Part shown: positions 9,954-20,114 of the stretch, piece after piece
How positions within the stretch are numbered: position 1 is the first letter of the stretch
How the letters are laid out: the number at the start of each line of letters is the position of its first letter
Made by a program: the position numbers and the translations under genes
Source: Amphibalanus amphitrite
Taxonomy: Eukaryota; Arthropoda; Thecostraca; Balanomorpha; Balanidae
DNA length: 64,000 bases
Direction: 5' to 3'
Assembly (NCBI RefSeq): GCF_019059575.1
Contig: NW_024881563.1
Coordinates: forward strand, 1 to 64,000
Notes under the pieces: model-generated
Databases searched by the model: none
What the model saw: only the letters and a program-made list of their open reading frames with translations
What the model was told of the DNA's origin: nothing

Positions 9954-10597
9954 GGCCCCCGCCGAAGTTAGTTGGTAGCACTGCTGCTCCACGGCGTACA
10001 TTTCCTACCAGCCCATAGGGTTTACATGTTAAATGGCCTGTTTTCGGCGAGCGATATCTCGGTCACCCTTTGAAGGAATCTATGGTTCTTGGTCTCAAAT
10101 GATAGATCGATGAATTTTCTTTCGACAATTCCTCTACCATTTTTCACGAAACCCAGCCGATCTTCTACGGCGTACAGGGTAAAGATTTCTCTGCACGCCA
10201 GCACCCGCGATCCGCCTCTCCGATTATCGACGCGCGGTCTGCGGTAGCGCAGTCGGTAGCGTATCGGGCTACGGATCCGAGGGTCGTGAGTTCGAATCCT
10301 GGGAGCGCCGCGTGATTTTGGCTAGAATTGAATGATGTAGATTCTTGAATGTTTGCATAATCAATTATTAATAGCTAATTGAATGTATCTGCCCACTAAT
10401 CGGCCCCTAAAACCTGTTATTTAAGGAATTTCAGAAATGAATGTCACGTGCGCGTCACGACTGCCAACCATAAGCGCTACCATATTCTAGTTTGAACTAA
10501 CTTTTTGCTAGTCCCGACCACATATAGTAGGTTTTCTAGTAGTTATACTAGAAATTCCTACCAAAGTTCGTCCTACCCTTCACTCAATATACCCTGG
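9954..10597. mobile_element. 644-bp insertion with 9-10-bp TSD, carrying a tRNA-like segment
   Basis: The target copy TACGATCTC lies at 9945-9953 and 10598-10606 (ten bases, GTACGATCTC, also match). The insertion begins GGCCCCCGCCGAA, like the start of 9291-9803, and shares the CATAGGGTTTAC motif (about 10014-10026) and an AATTATTAATA/GTCACGTG region. It differs by a tRNA-like stretch at 10234-10311. No ORF is seen. It may be a SINE-like or MITE-like family; undetermined. Confidence 0.65.
10234..10311 (+). tRNA. tRNA-Arg(ACG)-like sequence, probably a pseudogene or SINE head
   Basis: The A-box-like TAGCGCAGTCGG and the B-box GAGTTCGAATCC are present. A five-pair anticodon stem TCGGG/TCCGA encloses a seven-base loop CTACGGA with anticodon ACG. 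The acceptor arm pairs only in part (GCGGT with a GCGCCGC-like 3' side) and the T stem is poor, so a functional tRNA is unlikely. It sits inside a mobile insertion, which suggests a pol III promoter of a SINE-type element or a captured tRNA. Confidence 0.45.
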
Positions 10598-11870
10598 TAC
10601 GATCTCACCAAGGGAGATACCGTGTGGAACTGGTCCCCAAAATGCCAGGAGGCATTCTCTGAGGTAAAGTCCATGCTCGCAGACGCTGGCTGCTTGACTC
10701 ACTACGATCTAGGTAAGCGAGTCAAGGTGTATTGTGATGCCTCGGCGTACGGCCTGGGAGCGTGTATGGTGCACGTGGACGGGTCGGGGGAGCGTCCGAT
10801 CGCGTTTGCGTCTCGTACACTGACAGAGGCCGAGAGAAAGTATGCGCAAATAGAGAGGGAGGCACTGGCCATAATCTTTGCCGTCAAGCGGTGGCATCAG
10901 TACTTGTGTGGCCGCTCCTTCACGCTAGTCACCGACCACAAGCCGCTGTGTCACATTTTCGGACCACACACACAAGTTCCGTCTGTGGCTGCAGCACGTC
11001 TTCAGCGGTGGGCACTCATTCTTGAGCATGTACCAGTACGATATAGAATATCTGCCGGGCAGTCGGAACGTAGCGCCCTCAGCCGACTGCCGGGGCCAGA
11101 TACATGTGATCGAGCCGTGCATGTGTTGGAGGACGTTGAGGAGGGCTGTTGTGCCGTTGATGACGTCTTGCCTGTCACTGCAGCCCAGGTGGCGTCTGCC
11201 ACCGCCAAGGATCCGGTGCTCAGCGTGGTGCTCGGCTGGGCTCGAACCGGCGCCTGGCCCGGGCACGCGAACGACAGCCGGTTGAAGCCGTACCTGCAGC
11301 GGAGAGAGCAGCTCACCGTAATCGACGGCTGCGTACAGCTCGGTGAGAAGGTAGTCATACCTGACAGATATAGAGCTCAGCTACTGAAGGAGCTTCATGA
11401 AGGCCATGTTGGCATTCATAAGATGAAGTCACTGGCTAGGGTGTTCCTCTGGTGGCCAGGGCTAGATGCAGATATTGAAAAAGTATGCCGTTCGTGTCCG
11501 TCCTGTGTCGAGAACGCGAACATGCCCAAACCAGAGAATGTACACCCGTGGAAATACCCAGTTCAGCCTTGGGACAGAGTCCACATTGATTTTGCCACTT
11601 TTGAAGGAAAAACCTACCTTTTGCTCGTTGATGCTTACTCAAAATGGCCAGAAGTGCGATACATGTCTAGCACAACGGCTACTAAGACCATCGAAGTGTT
11701 GACGGACATTTTTGCAACGCATGGTTTTCCGGTGACGTTGGTGTCAGATAATGGCCCGCCGTTTACCTCTGGAGAGTTTCAGAGCTACCTGGCAGCGCGA
11801 GATATTCATCACCGTCTGACACCGCCGTACCACCCAGCGTCAAACGGGCAGGCGGAGTCTCTGGTACGTA
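10598..11870 (+). pseudogene. Ty3/gypsy RNase H and integrase
   Basis: RNase H starts with VKVYCDASAYGLGA (first Asp near 10736), then the REALAIIFAVKRW helix with Glu, and TDHKPL. Between about 11015 and 11085 the family-like sequence lies in another frame, so two offset frameshifts disturb the end of RNase H. The integrase follows with an HHCC finger (HEGHVGIHKMK ... CRSCPSC), the catalytic core Asp in HIDFA, SDNGPPF and NGQAE. The spacing between the last Asp and Glu is 35 residues (DD35E). The frame is interrupted at 11869-11870 (TA), just after the catalytic Glu, by a 237-bp MITE. The integrase would insert element cDNA into chromosomes; this copy is dead. Confidence 0.93.
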
Positions 11871-12107
11871 CAGTCCACAGCAGAAGTAATATGGGGTTTC
11901 AGTCATTGGTATGTTCTGCTTCTGAAGCTTAGGAACGATTAGCCAGACTACAATGAAACTTTGAATGAAGCTTATATGTATCGTCACCCTTGCAGCTGCA
12001 ATTTTAGCTATTGACATCTTCTTTTCGATCACTCCGCATTAAACAATCGCCAGTCAAAGCCAACCGTTGAGATTGGTAAAACCCTACATTACTTTAGCGG
12101 TGGGCTG
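11871..12107. mobile_element. 237-bp TA-flanked MITE in the integrase
   Basis: The left TIR CAGTCCACAGCAGAAGTAAT and onward (11871-11899) matches the reverse complement of 12079-12107 at about 23 of 29 positions, including a shared GGGTTT. TA flanks both sides (11869-11870 and 12108-12109, within palindromic GTAC). Removing the element plus TA restores the integrase frame with no lost codon. It has no coding capacity. It is Tc1/mariner-like by target and by its CAG start. Confidence 0.85.
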
Positions 12108-12756
12108 TACCTTCAAAGCTTTCCTCAAGAGGTATGCAGGACCCAGAACCACAGCAGTAGCACAATTTCTGGCAAAATACAGAACGACTCCATGCGTCAC
12201 AACAGCCCGGGCACCCGCCGAATTGCTTTTTGGGAGACTGCCTCGGACAAAGCTCTCGCTCCTCAAGCCCAGTGTTGCAGCGCGGATGCGACATGAGCCT
12301 GTCGACACTGTCTCACGATCATTTCTTGCAGGTCAACCTGTCTTGGTTCGAGATCTGCGGCCAGCAGCGACCGAGAAATGGCAGCGCGCTGTCGTCGTCG
12401 CCATTGGAGGCCCACTGACGTACAGCGTGCGGCTGCCGGACAGTCGCATACGTCTCGCCCACGTGGATCATCTGCTGGCCGACGGCTCTGCTTCTGTGAC
12501 GGCTGAGCGTGGGCCCCTCGATGCGCGGGTGACGGTGCCGCCTCCGACGGAGCCGGGAAAGCTTCGCGGTCCAGCAGTGCCATGTGTGATGGACGCTAGG
12601 GGGCGTTTTCCGTATATCAGTGATTATAATAAGCGAGCAACATGCGAGGGCAATCGTGGCGCGCGTGCATCAGAGCCGGTAGAAGCGGCGCCGGCCTTGC
12701 GGCGCTCTGCTCGGCTGGCTAAAAAAAAACTTGTTAAAGGGCGAGGAGTGCTGTGA
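12108..12756 (+). pseudogene. Ty3/gypsy integrase C-terminal part
   Basis: The frame continues with the YRTTPC...PAELLFGR block that closes the integrase core of Ty3/gypsy elements. A basic GPF-like domain follows (QPVLVRDLR, TYSVRLPDSRIRLAHVDHL), ending in a proline-rich, basic tail with RRSARLAKKK and a stop at 12754-12756. No frameshift is seen in this segment. The LTR follows. Confidence 0.9.
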
Positions 12757-13113
12757 GCGCCGTCTATTTGCTGCATGTGCTGGTCGTGTGACCGCTCGTG
12801 TGACCGCTCGTGTGACCGCCCGATTCGTGCGGCTGGGCCGCCGCTCGGCGCAGCTGACCGACCGACTGCCTGGGGGCGGGGTCGAAGGTCGGGGAGCTGC
12901 GCGGTCGAGACGAACCGCCGCTGACCGACTGATGGTCACTCTCTGACCGGCCGTGATCCAATACAGTCCGTCTGATGAAGAAGTGCTTGTGAGTGAGACG
13001 GCGGCAACATAACAAAAACCAACCAGTACACAATACAGAACACGTGCCTATGAATGCGAATAAAAATGTGATATCATGTCGATTTCTCCTACATGTTAAC
13101 TCTCGCCGGCACA
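12749..13113 (+). repeat. Candidate 3' LTR of the Ty3/gypsy element
   Basis: A purine-rich AAAGGGCGAGGAG (12736-12748) directly precedes TGCTGTG, giving one possible LTR start at 12749. A second candidate start, TGTGCTGG at 12776, pairs better with the end CCGGCACA (13106-13113). Inside are three GTGTGACCGCTC-like direct repeats (12784-12820) and AATAAA at 13059. The 5' LTR is outside the window, so the exact ends cannot be confirmed. Confidence 0.5.
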
Positions 13114-13320
13114 GGCCATTTTGACTCTGGTTGGCAGAGTTTTTCACGTTTGCCCCAAGGTCACTCAATCATCAAAGCAATATTTCAGTTTTTCAGCATA
13201 GGAACTTTGAGAATGTTTATTTTTTAGTTTTCTTGACTTATGTCCGGGGGGGCCAAAAGATAGTATCCCCCCCCTTTGACCGTCTTGGGGGGAGGGGCAT
13301 GGCCCCGTTGCCCCCCCCCC

Positions 13321-13336
13321 CCTGGATCCGCCCTTG
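13321..13336. mobile_element. hAT-type terminus (right end)
   Basis: CCTGGATCCGCCCTTG is the reverse complement of a CAAGGGCGGATCCAGG-type end, close to the common hAT terminus. It is preceded by long G and C runs (13243-13320) as in other elements of this window. The left partner was not found; it may be left of the window, which would mean the gypsy element was inserted into this hAT. Confidence 0.5.
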
Positions 13337-13571
13337 TTTGAACATTTGAGAAGTGCCTAAATTTGGTGCCAATGCAACATGTTACGAACTATGAAGCTGT
13401 CACTGGCGATTAACACCTTCTTTGGCTAGCTGGCGTACCACTTACCGGTTGACCTGACCAGACCTGACTCGACCTATGCCAAATGTTAAAAATGCCAAAA
13501 AAGGACTCAGGTTCAGCGCAAAATTTTGTGCTAGGTAGCATTGACGCTGGAGGTTTGTATCTTATATTTGT
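13337..13571. other. Unassigned spacer
   Basis: Sequence between the hAT terminus and TTAA element B. It has a few TGACCTG words but no gene or recognisable repeat end. Confidence 0.4.
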
Positions 13572-14747
13572 TTAACCCGCGCCCCGCTGGGGGGGGGGGC
13601 AGAATCTGCCCCCCCCCCCCTCCCGTTTTTCGCCAATAACTTCTAAACGCGTTACGCCAGCGACGTCAAACTTTCAGTACCTTATCATACATCAATTTGA
13701 CACGTTCCCTGAAAATTTGAGCGAAATCCTTTGGAAAATTTTTTGAGAAATTGACGTTTTAGTGACGTCATGTTCGCCATTTTCGCCTAAAAAACGGCAA
13801 AATTTCAAACGCCGCTAACTTCTTCATTTTTAAAGGAATCAAGACGTAACAAAAAAGGTTATACGTGATTCTACTTTGTCTATCAAATGGCCATCTCGGT
13901 TTTTTGAAAATTTTGGATTTTGGCCAAAATTTTTCCAAAAAACTGACTTTTTTGGGAAAATATTTATAAATCCAAAATTTTGAGTTTATCGAAAAAACCG
14001 GAATATATGTCAAAGAAGTGGTCTATGTGCACCTACATACCAATTTTTAGAAGAATCGGTTCAAAAATGTGGGAGTTTTTCAAAATTTTATGACGTCACG
14101 ACACACAAAAATTTTGAAAAATGATTTTTTTTGGAAGTTCTAGACCTCGCACGGAAATAAAAATAGCACCATTCGATTCGCCGTGAAAAACTGCATCGGA
14201 TAGACACCTTTTTAGGCCTTAACAACCAACTTTAAATTTGACCTCACTTGACCTGACCTTGACCTGACCTCGACCTGAAATTCATCCAGAGGTGGTCCAT
14301 ATCACTTATTGAGTGTGCCTATTGAATTCCATGAGTAAAATGACCCATAAAACATGTGTCGCACATGCCCTTTTCTATATTTTGTTTTTGGTGACCTGAC
14401 CTGACCTTGACCTTGACCTTTGAATGACATTGTGTGCAACGAATATTGTCTGGGTAGTCTAAGAACACGTTTTGGGCAATCAGTCTCAGCCCATTCTTCG
14501 GCAACTACGGTGCAAGGCCGATACTGTAGAAACTTGCATTTTGTACCCTTGACCTGACCTTGACCTGACCTCTGACCTACTTAAGCAAAAAAATTTGGGC
14601 TCTTAAGATCCGCCTTGTTGAGAGCTTTCGATTGCCGTTTTCCCCGTCTTTCTACGACCATCGGTTCGGAAGTTAGACAGGGGGGCAGAATCTGCCCCCC
14701 CCCAGCAGGGCGCGTATGGCTGAATAGCCCAGCGGGGCGCGGGTTAA
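13572..14747. mobile_element. TTAA-type element B, complete with matching hairpins
   Basis: TTAA lies at 13572-13575 and 14744-14747, with the terminal inverted repeat CCCGCGCCCCGCTGGG on both sides. The left hairpin is an 11-G run, CAGAATCTG and a C-run at 13589-13621. The right hairpin is six Gs, CAGAATCTG and nine Cs at 14680-14703. The core is identical at both ends. The interior is packed with GACCT/TGACCT words (about 14235-14280, 14393-14420, 14549-14580). There is no ORF. It is about 1.17 kb between the TTAA copies, the same length as element F. It is piggyBac-like by target, non-autonomous. Confidence 0.85.
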
Positions 14748-14976
14748 TCGTCTAGTAGGGCAATGTGAGGGGGCAACAAAGTAATATAAAAACATTGGTC
14801 ACGCACTGCGGATCCAGAAAGGCGACGCTGCGGGAAGTGCATACACTCAAAGAAAAGAAGTCTCTCCAAATTCCAAAAACTGATCGAATTTGTACCTATT
14901 CCTTACGCGTTGCTGTGCATTTTTAAGCAAACTTTTCGTAATAAAAGTTAAGGCTTCGTCTTATTCCTGAAACGAA

Positions 14977-15236
14977 AATGGTCTTTTCACGTCAGTTCCG
15001 TGCAAAATACATTAACGCTTGGCGTTAGAGGTGCAACCGGCCCCCCGTTTCCTGGAGATGCCCGGCATATGAGGGAGCCGGCCACAGAGGGTGCGGGCGC
15101 CAATAGGAGGCTAGATAAGCGCAGCGGTCGGGTAAGCAAATACGGCCCGCCCGGCCTGGCGAGGACACTGCGCCGGCCGCCGGGCGCCTCCAGTGCGTGA
15201 GTGGCACGTCAGACGGCGGCCGCTCATGTTTTTCGT
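14977..15236. repeat. Dispersed 260-bp repeat R2, copy 1
   Basis: Nearly identical to 32654-32914 in the same orientation, from AATGGTCTTTTCACGTCAG to GCTCATGTTTTTCGT, with only one indel and one or two substitutions noticed. Such similarity means a young repeat, perhaps part of an LTR or a promoter segment of a larger element. No coding domain is seen. Confidence 0.85.
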
Positions 15237-16108
15237 GCGTGCGCGCTCAAGCCGCTGCGATCATCTCCCGGAGATTGGACGCTCCACACGCGAAAGGGCA
15301 TCCGGTAAGTCACGCCTTTGCTTGCTGGCGTCTCCCCATTGTGTCCAGGCTGTCACGAGCGACCCCACTACCAGCAATCTTAGGCCCGCGGGCGCTCCGT
15401 GCCGGCGTACCTACCGCCCCCTCGTATTGTTGTGTTGAACATTTCAGAGTGGTCCACGCTCCACTTGTGTGTCGATTACTGCCGTGGCGATCACGTAGCG
15501 ATTACTGCTCCTTTGCTATGTCATGAGAGTTTCTCGGACGGCCAGTCCGCCCTGCCCTACTATAACGCCCATCTCACCCGTCGCCGGTGAGATTTCCCGT
15601 CTGCTATTAGGCCGTCACGCCGCCGCTAGCTTGGCTTCTATCGTCAGTCGCCTGGACTGTGCCGTCTTATACGCTGTCACGCCGCCGCTGACAATCAACT
15701 ATCTCGCCCGTTGCACGGCCTGTCCCGTCTGTCATACGTGGTCAAGCCGCTGCTGACTACCTCTTCTGTCACACGGACTGTTCGTCTGTCATTTACACCG
15801 TCACGCCGCCGCCGGACCTCGGTCTTGCCGCCGCCGCCCCTGCCTCGCCCGTCACCCAACATGTCACGCCGCCGCTGACACACCCAACCGTCACGCCCGC
15901 TACGTTCGTCGTCACCGCTGTCATGCCGCCGCCGACAGCCCACCGTCACACCTGACGCTTCCGCTGGCTGTCCTGCCGTTTGCCACGACCCGCCCGCCGC
16001 CTGGCCGCCCCGCCGGCCGCCGCCCGGCAACCCCTCCCCCCCCCCCCCCGCAGGCCGCCGCCCGGCCGACCGCCGCACTATGGTTGGAAACGGCCTCACG
16101 GATGGCCG
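15237..16108. repeat. GC-rich repeat block with GTCACGCCGCCGCTGAC units and a terminal motif
   Basis: Irregularly spaced copies of GTCACGCCGCCGCTGAC-like words (an imperfect inverted repeat, GTCA...TGAC) fill 15480-15960. A C-run follows at about 16033-16050. The block ends with CACTATGGTTGGAAACGGCC at 16076 and onward. The reverse complement of that end begins a similar block at 29045, and the C-run context CGGCAACCCCTCC is shared in the same orientation. It is likely one repeat family with inverted ends; no gene is seen. Confidence 0.6.
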
Positions 16109-16372
16109 GGGGTCAACGCAAAAAAAATGTTTTGCCCATAACTTGTTAATGCGTAGACCGACTGCGATGAAACTTTGCATAGGTATGCCGGTGTCTTTCG
16201 TGCATCATACAGTAACTCAGAAATGACGAGGTCACGTCACGTCACGCATGTGTGACGTCATCATTTCAAGTATGTTATAAGTCGCCTATGTCTTTCGCAA
16301 TGCTATCGATATCGCGAGGCATTTTGAACATGTTTTGAATACTGCTATTACTGAATGGATATTGTTGGTATG
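16109..16372. other. Unassigned spacer
   Basis: Sequence with GTCACGTCACGTCACGC near 16230, flanking the hAT insertion at 16373. No gene recognised. Confidence 0.4.
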
Positions 16373-16380
16373 CTTTAGGG

Positions 16381-18299
16381 CAGGGGTCGGCAAATGGTGG
16401 GGCATGCCCCCTTTGGGGGTAATGACGCCCTTCGGCGGGGGGTAATGAGGGCCGCTGAGAAAACCTCATCTTTTTTAGAATTAATGGCTCCCTTGATGGG
16501 ACAAACATCGCAACTGTTGTGCCCCAGGATTCAAAGATTAGTCGAGGTCAAACGCACAAAGCATGAACTGATTAGCTGGCGCATGTCAATTTTCATGTAG
16601 CTGCTCACCATTCCGTACAGTCGTTGAAAGTAACTGTCATGTACTAACCGGCGCTCTTCTATTGGCGTTTTCACAGTCTCTAACGCAAGGGAGAGGAGTC
16701 GTCCATTGCACCCTGACCTGGGCATCTCGGTCTCTGAGCTGGAGCTTTGCAGAAAAATTGAGCGTATTGCCTGTGAAGATAAGCAGCCGCTGCTACCCAA
16801 ATTAAAGGTCGTTGGTCATTGGGTGACCTTCCATAGGTCAATAACAACTGCCGGGTTAATCGGGTCCTGCTGTAACTTCTTGAAGTGAGATTTTTGGCCT
16901 GCCATGATCTCAAGAAAGATCTCACAAATCAACGGTTATTCGGGTTAAGGTCATGCCATTTTCAGGACAGATAAAAATGATCGGCTCGATGGTACAGTTT
17001 TTTTTTGTAATCCGACCCTTTTAACGTGATCTATTCCCGAAAAATACCCGCTACCTCTATACGTATGGGGGTTAACCCGCGCCCCGCTGGGGCTCCTGGA
17101 TTTCTACGCCCTGCTGGAGGTGGAGGTTGAACACCCCCTACTAACTTGGCTCCTGGGTCACTAGCGAAATGCCGTAGTCGGCGATCGAAAGAGCGTAAGA
17201 AATGATGAAGAAAAAATATGGTCACTTTTTAGGTCAAATCAAAGGTCAGGTCAACAGAGGTCATCGAACGTAAAATTTTGCTAATTTCCAGGTCAACCTT
17301 TGACAGTTTTCGACAAACTGGCCTATAGCTCAGGAAAGGATAGAGCTACAGCGCTGCGGAAAAACGCATTCGATAGCTCTCTTTAACGTTTTTTCTGATG
17401 CCTGCCCTCAGATTCAACCGAAGATTAACGGTTTAGCCTGCAGGAGACAAAAACTGCCAAAATGTACGTTGCTTGCTGATAGTTTTTCTTAGATAACTTG
17501 TCACTCAAAACTTGCGCAAGAGCTCACTTTTATCAGCATCGTGATCCTCCCGTCGAGAAGCATCGAAGGTTTTGTTGCACATCAGTCGATCCGTATCGTC
17601 GAGCTGAACACATCTAAGGCATTTTCATCGCTCTGGCATGCCTTATACCATTCATGACCTGAAATGACCTCAGGGACATACAGCGGGGTTACGGGTGCAA
17701 TTTTCCGGTTCAGCGGTCATGTTTGCTTGTAAATAAGAGTGTCACAGTGTTAGGAATGACACTGGTCCAAAAGAGGCGCCTTTCAATTTTCTACCATTTA
17801 CTTTGCGTCCTCTCCCATTGATAATGGGAGAGGGCGTGTAATTGACCTTAACTTTGGTCACCGACATCAAATCTCCGAGATACAAATTTTGTACATGCTG
17901 TTGCCTTTATCAATTCCTGAAAGTTTGAAAGAGATCTGTCACTCAATGCAGCTAAAGCAGGCGTTACAGTCTTTACTGAGGTGAGGTCACTTGACGTGAT
18001 CTGGTGACCTGACCTTGAGTGACTCTGGTCTGAAATATTCACAACATGTGCAGAAACGATGTATGATCAATTGTTCCAAAATGGTGGCGCTCTGTGCCAA
18101 CGTTTTTGAGATATTTGCGAGAAGCCGCAGGGGAGGGGGGCCTGCGGTTTCTCGCAGATATGGTATCCAAAGAGTCACGGAAAAGTATGGAATTTCAGCA
18201 ACCTTGGTTGTATCACCAATGGGGTCTGGCAGGTGGGGGTAATGGCCCTGCCTGGCGCCAAAAAAGGGGGCACGACCCCGGAGGACCTGCCGACCACTG
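16381..18299. mobile_element. hAT element with perfect 8-bp TSD
   Basis: The left end CAGGGGTCGGCAAA (16381) and the right end reading CAGTGGTCGGCAGG on the other strand (ending 18299) are hAT-type TIRs. The 8-bp duplication CTTTAGGG lies at 16373-16380 and 18300-18307. Subterminal hairpins such as GGGGCATGCCCC lie inside the left end. No clear transposase is readable; a minus-strand frame at 16531-16800 is unassigned. TTAA element C (17072 to about 18150) is nested inside, so the hAT arrived first. Confidence 0.85.
17072..18150. mobile_element. TTAA-type element C (F family, inverted, right end lost)
   Basis: TTAA at 17072-17075 is followed by CCCGCGCCCCGCTGGGG and a degraded hairpin around TTGAACA (about 17110-17135). 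The interior aligns in inverted orientation with element F: GGCTCCTGGGTCAC near the end, the phrase on gctatagctc/agctacagcgctgcgg near 17320-17360, and TCACAACATGTGCAGAAACG near 18040. The expected terminal TTAA and TIR at the far end (about 18150) are missing. It is rich in AGGTCA. Non-autonomous. Confidence 0.65.
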
Positions 18300-18307
18300 C
18301 TTTAGGG

Positions 18308-18456
18308 CGAGAAATATCAACGTAGTGACGCACAGTGTCTCACTATTGGTCATAAAGGGTCAAAAATTTGGAGAAAGAGTATTTATGATTTTTTTTTTAG
18401 ATTGGGCAAAAAAGTAAGAAATAAGATGACGATCAAATGACAAAACATGCGTCAGA
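18308..18456. other. Short unassigned spacer
   Basis: Sequence between the hAT TSD and element D1, AT-rich; nothing recognised. Confidence 0.4.
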
Positions 18457-19250
18457 TTAACCCGGCAGTTGCTGGGGTATTTCCCCATCCGCCGTTTGCC
18501 GGGGGAGGGGGGGCGTTCAACGGCCCCAGCCGATAACTCGCGAACAAATAGGCGCAGCGAAACGCACGAGGCGGCAAACCAAAGAAGAACGCGACGAGAC
18601 GATTCACATGAATACTTTAAAGTTGAATTTCGAGGTCACAGGTCGGGTCAAGGTCAGGTCAAACACTTAAATCGGGCTTTCAGTAGCATGGACTTTAGAA
18701 CCACGCAATCGGTGCCTCGCGTTTCGCGTTTCGATTATATCGTCATCCTAAATAAATTCAGTCATCAGTTGGTCCTAAACAATCTGTCACAACTGTCACA
18801 ACTGTCATAACCCTTCATATAAGTGCTATGTATAAGTGTAAGTGTAATATAAGTGTATCATATAAGTGTAGTCAGATCAATGTAGGGGTCAGTCAAACAT
18901 ATAGGCCACTGGCCAGGGTCAAAGTCAGGTCAATCAGGTAAGCACATAACCCCGAAAATTAAAACTGGTACCTATTCGCAGCCCATGACACATGTTTTAT
19001 GGGTACTTTTGGGCGTAGAACACGATGGTGACATTTATTTTATCATACGAGTACGTGGTTGGTTGAAAAAAGATCAATTTCAGAAATGCATGCATCATGG
19101 TCGTGAAGTAGTCACGAGAAATTGTCAACATTCAGTTCAAGATTTTGGAAAATGTAGAAAGATGATCAAAAACCATAGATAGCCATTTGATTTGCCATGG
19201 TATTGGCAGTGTACTGGCGCTTACAGCATGTCTGTATGTCTGTTCTGTCA
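18457..19250. mobile_element. TTAA-type element D1 (5' part; right end lost)
   Basis: TTAA at 18457-18460 is followed by CCCGGCAGTTGCTGGGG and a hairpin with core CGTTCAACG near 18505-18530. The next about 750 bp align with element D2 (36446-37373), including AAGGTCAGGTCAAAC near 18650 and GGTGACATT near 19027. Similarity ends near 19,240, where GGATATCCATA repeats begin, so the right terminus is missing. Confidence 0.75.
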
Positions 19251-19330
19251 GTGGATATCCATATCCATACTCCAGGATATCCATACACGTTTGCACGATA
19301 TCCATACTCCAGGTGCAGGGGCGAGCAGTT
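19240..19330. repeat. GGATATCCATA short-unit repeat
   Basis: Three to four copies of GATATCCATA with spacers. GGATATCC is a perfect palindrome. It lies where element D1 loses its right half. Confidence 0.6.
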
Positions 19331-19344
19331 ACTTCTTACGAGGG

Positions 19345-19610
19345 GTGCGGAGTCGAAGTCAGAGTCGGAGTCAGAGTCGGAGTCGGAGTCAGAGTCGCCC
19401 AGAGTCGTGGCAACGAGCCAGGAGTCGGAGTCAGAGTCGGGGTCGGTCAGGAGCCCGCAGTGGAAGTCGGAGTCGGTCCGAATCGGAACAGCTCCATCAC
19501 GACTCCGAAACACTGGCAGGGGTCCGGAGTCGGAGACAGAGTCGGCCGGAGTCATGGCAACGAGTCAGGAGTCGGAGTCGTAGTCGGAGTCGTATTTGGC
19601 GCCACCACGA
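19345..19610. repeat. (GTCGGA/GTCAGA)n hexanucleotide-like repeat
   Basis: Degenerate tandem AGTCGG/AGTCAG units with two interruptions (CCGAGAGTCGTGGCAACGAG-like segments occur twice). All three + frames are open across it and look Arg/Ser- or Val/Gly-rich, which is an effect of the repeat, not evidence for an SR protein. Confidence 0.85.
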
Positions 19611-19733
19611 CTCCGCAACCCTACTTCTTACCATCATTTATTAGGATAAGCGATTGCACGACTGACGAGCCGACCTGGTGCTAACGAAGCGACGGGGAGG
19701 TACGCCTCGGGAGATAAAGCTTCACGGACGATT

Positions 19734-19951
19734 TTGCGCACAAGTGCGCAGTCTGCCTTTACGTTCCCCTTACGCAGAATTGAACAGAGATTTATTCTGC
19801 CAAAAAGCTCAATGGAGGTCGATGGAGAACTTTTTGTATGTCCAATGAAACATAAACGTAATTTTGCAAATGTTGCTGTGGTGACACTGCAAACAGAATG
19901 CAATGCCGTTCCTGATTTTGAACGCGCATGGGAAAAAGAGTCACTCCACTC
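19734..19951 (+). pseudogene. Unrecognised open frame, left part, interrupted by an hAT
   Basis: A + frame of about 70 residues (with LPKSSMEVDGELFVCPMKHK) runs up to the hAT insertion at 19952. After the hAT and its 8-bp TSD, the next sequence (28779-28875) stays open in the matching frame to a stop (SIANITRIILIYNNPVLQRH). This continuity over two pieces separated by 8.8 kb suggests that the target was coding, but I recognise no family. It could be part of another mobile element or of a host gene. Low confidence. Confidence 0.35.
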
Positions 19952-20114
19952 CAGGGGCGCACCCAGGATTTTCCAGGGGAGGGGGCCCGGGCTCAAAGGG
20001 GCCTCCGTGTTCCGCTTGCCAGGGGGCCTTTTCTCTATCGAGGGGGCCTCCAAATGGCTTACTTTTTGACGGCCTCTGTATGTTTGGTGACGTTCTTAGC
20101 GTTATTAGTAAAGC

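Noticed and set aside
10234-10311. Functional tRNA-Arg gene
   Set aside because: Acceptor and T stems pair poorly and the copy lies inside a mobile insertion; kept only as tRNA-like.
13321-13336. Left partner for the hAT terminus, and likewise for 33185-33200
   Set aside because: I looked for CAGGGGCGGATCCAGG-type starts with matching octamers in the window and found none, so no full elements are claimed.
19187-19684. Arg/Ser-rich and Val/Gly-rich frames resembling an SR protein
   Set aside because: All three frames are open because the underlying hexamer repeat lacks stops; no domain outside the repeat.
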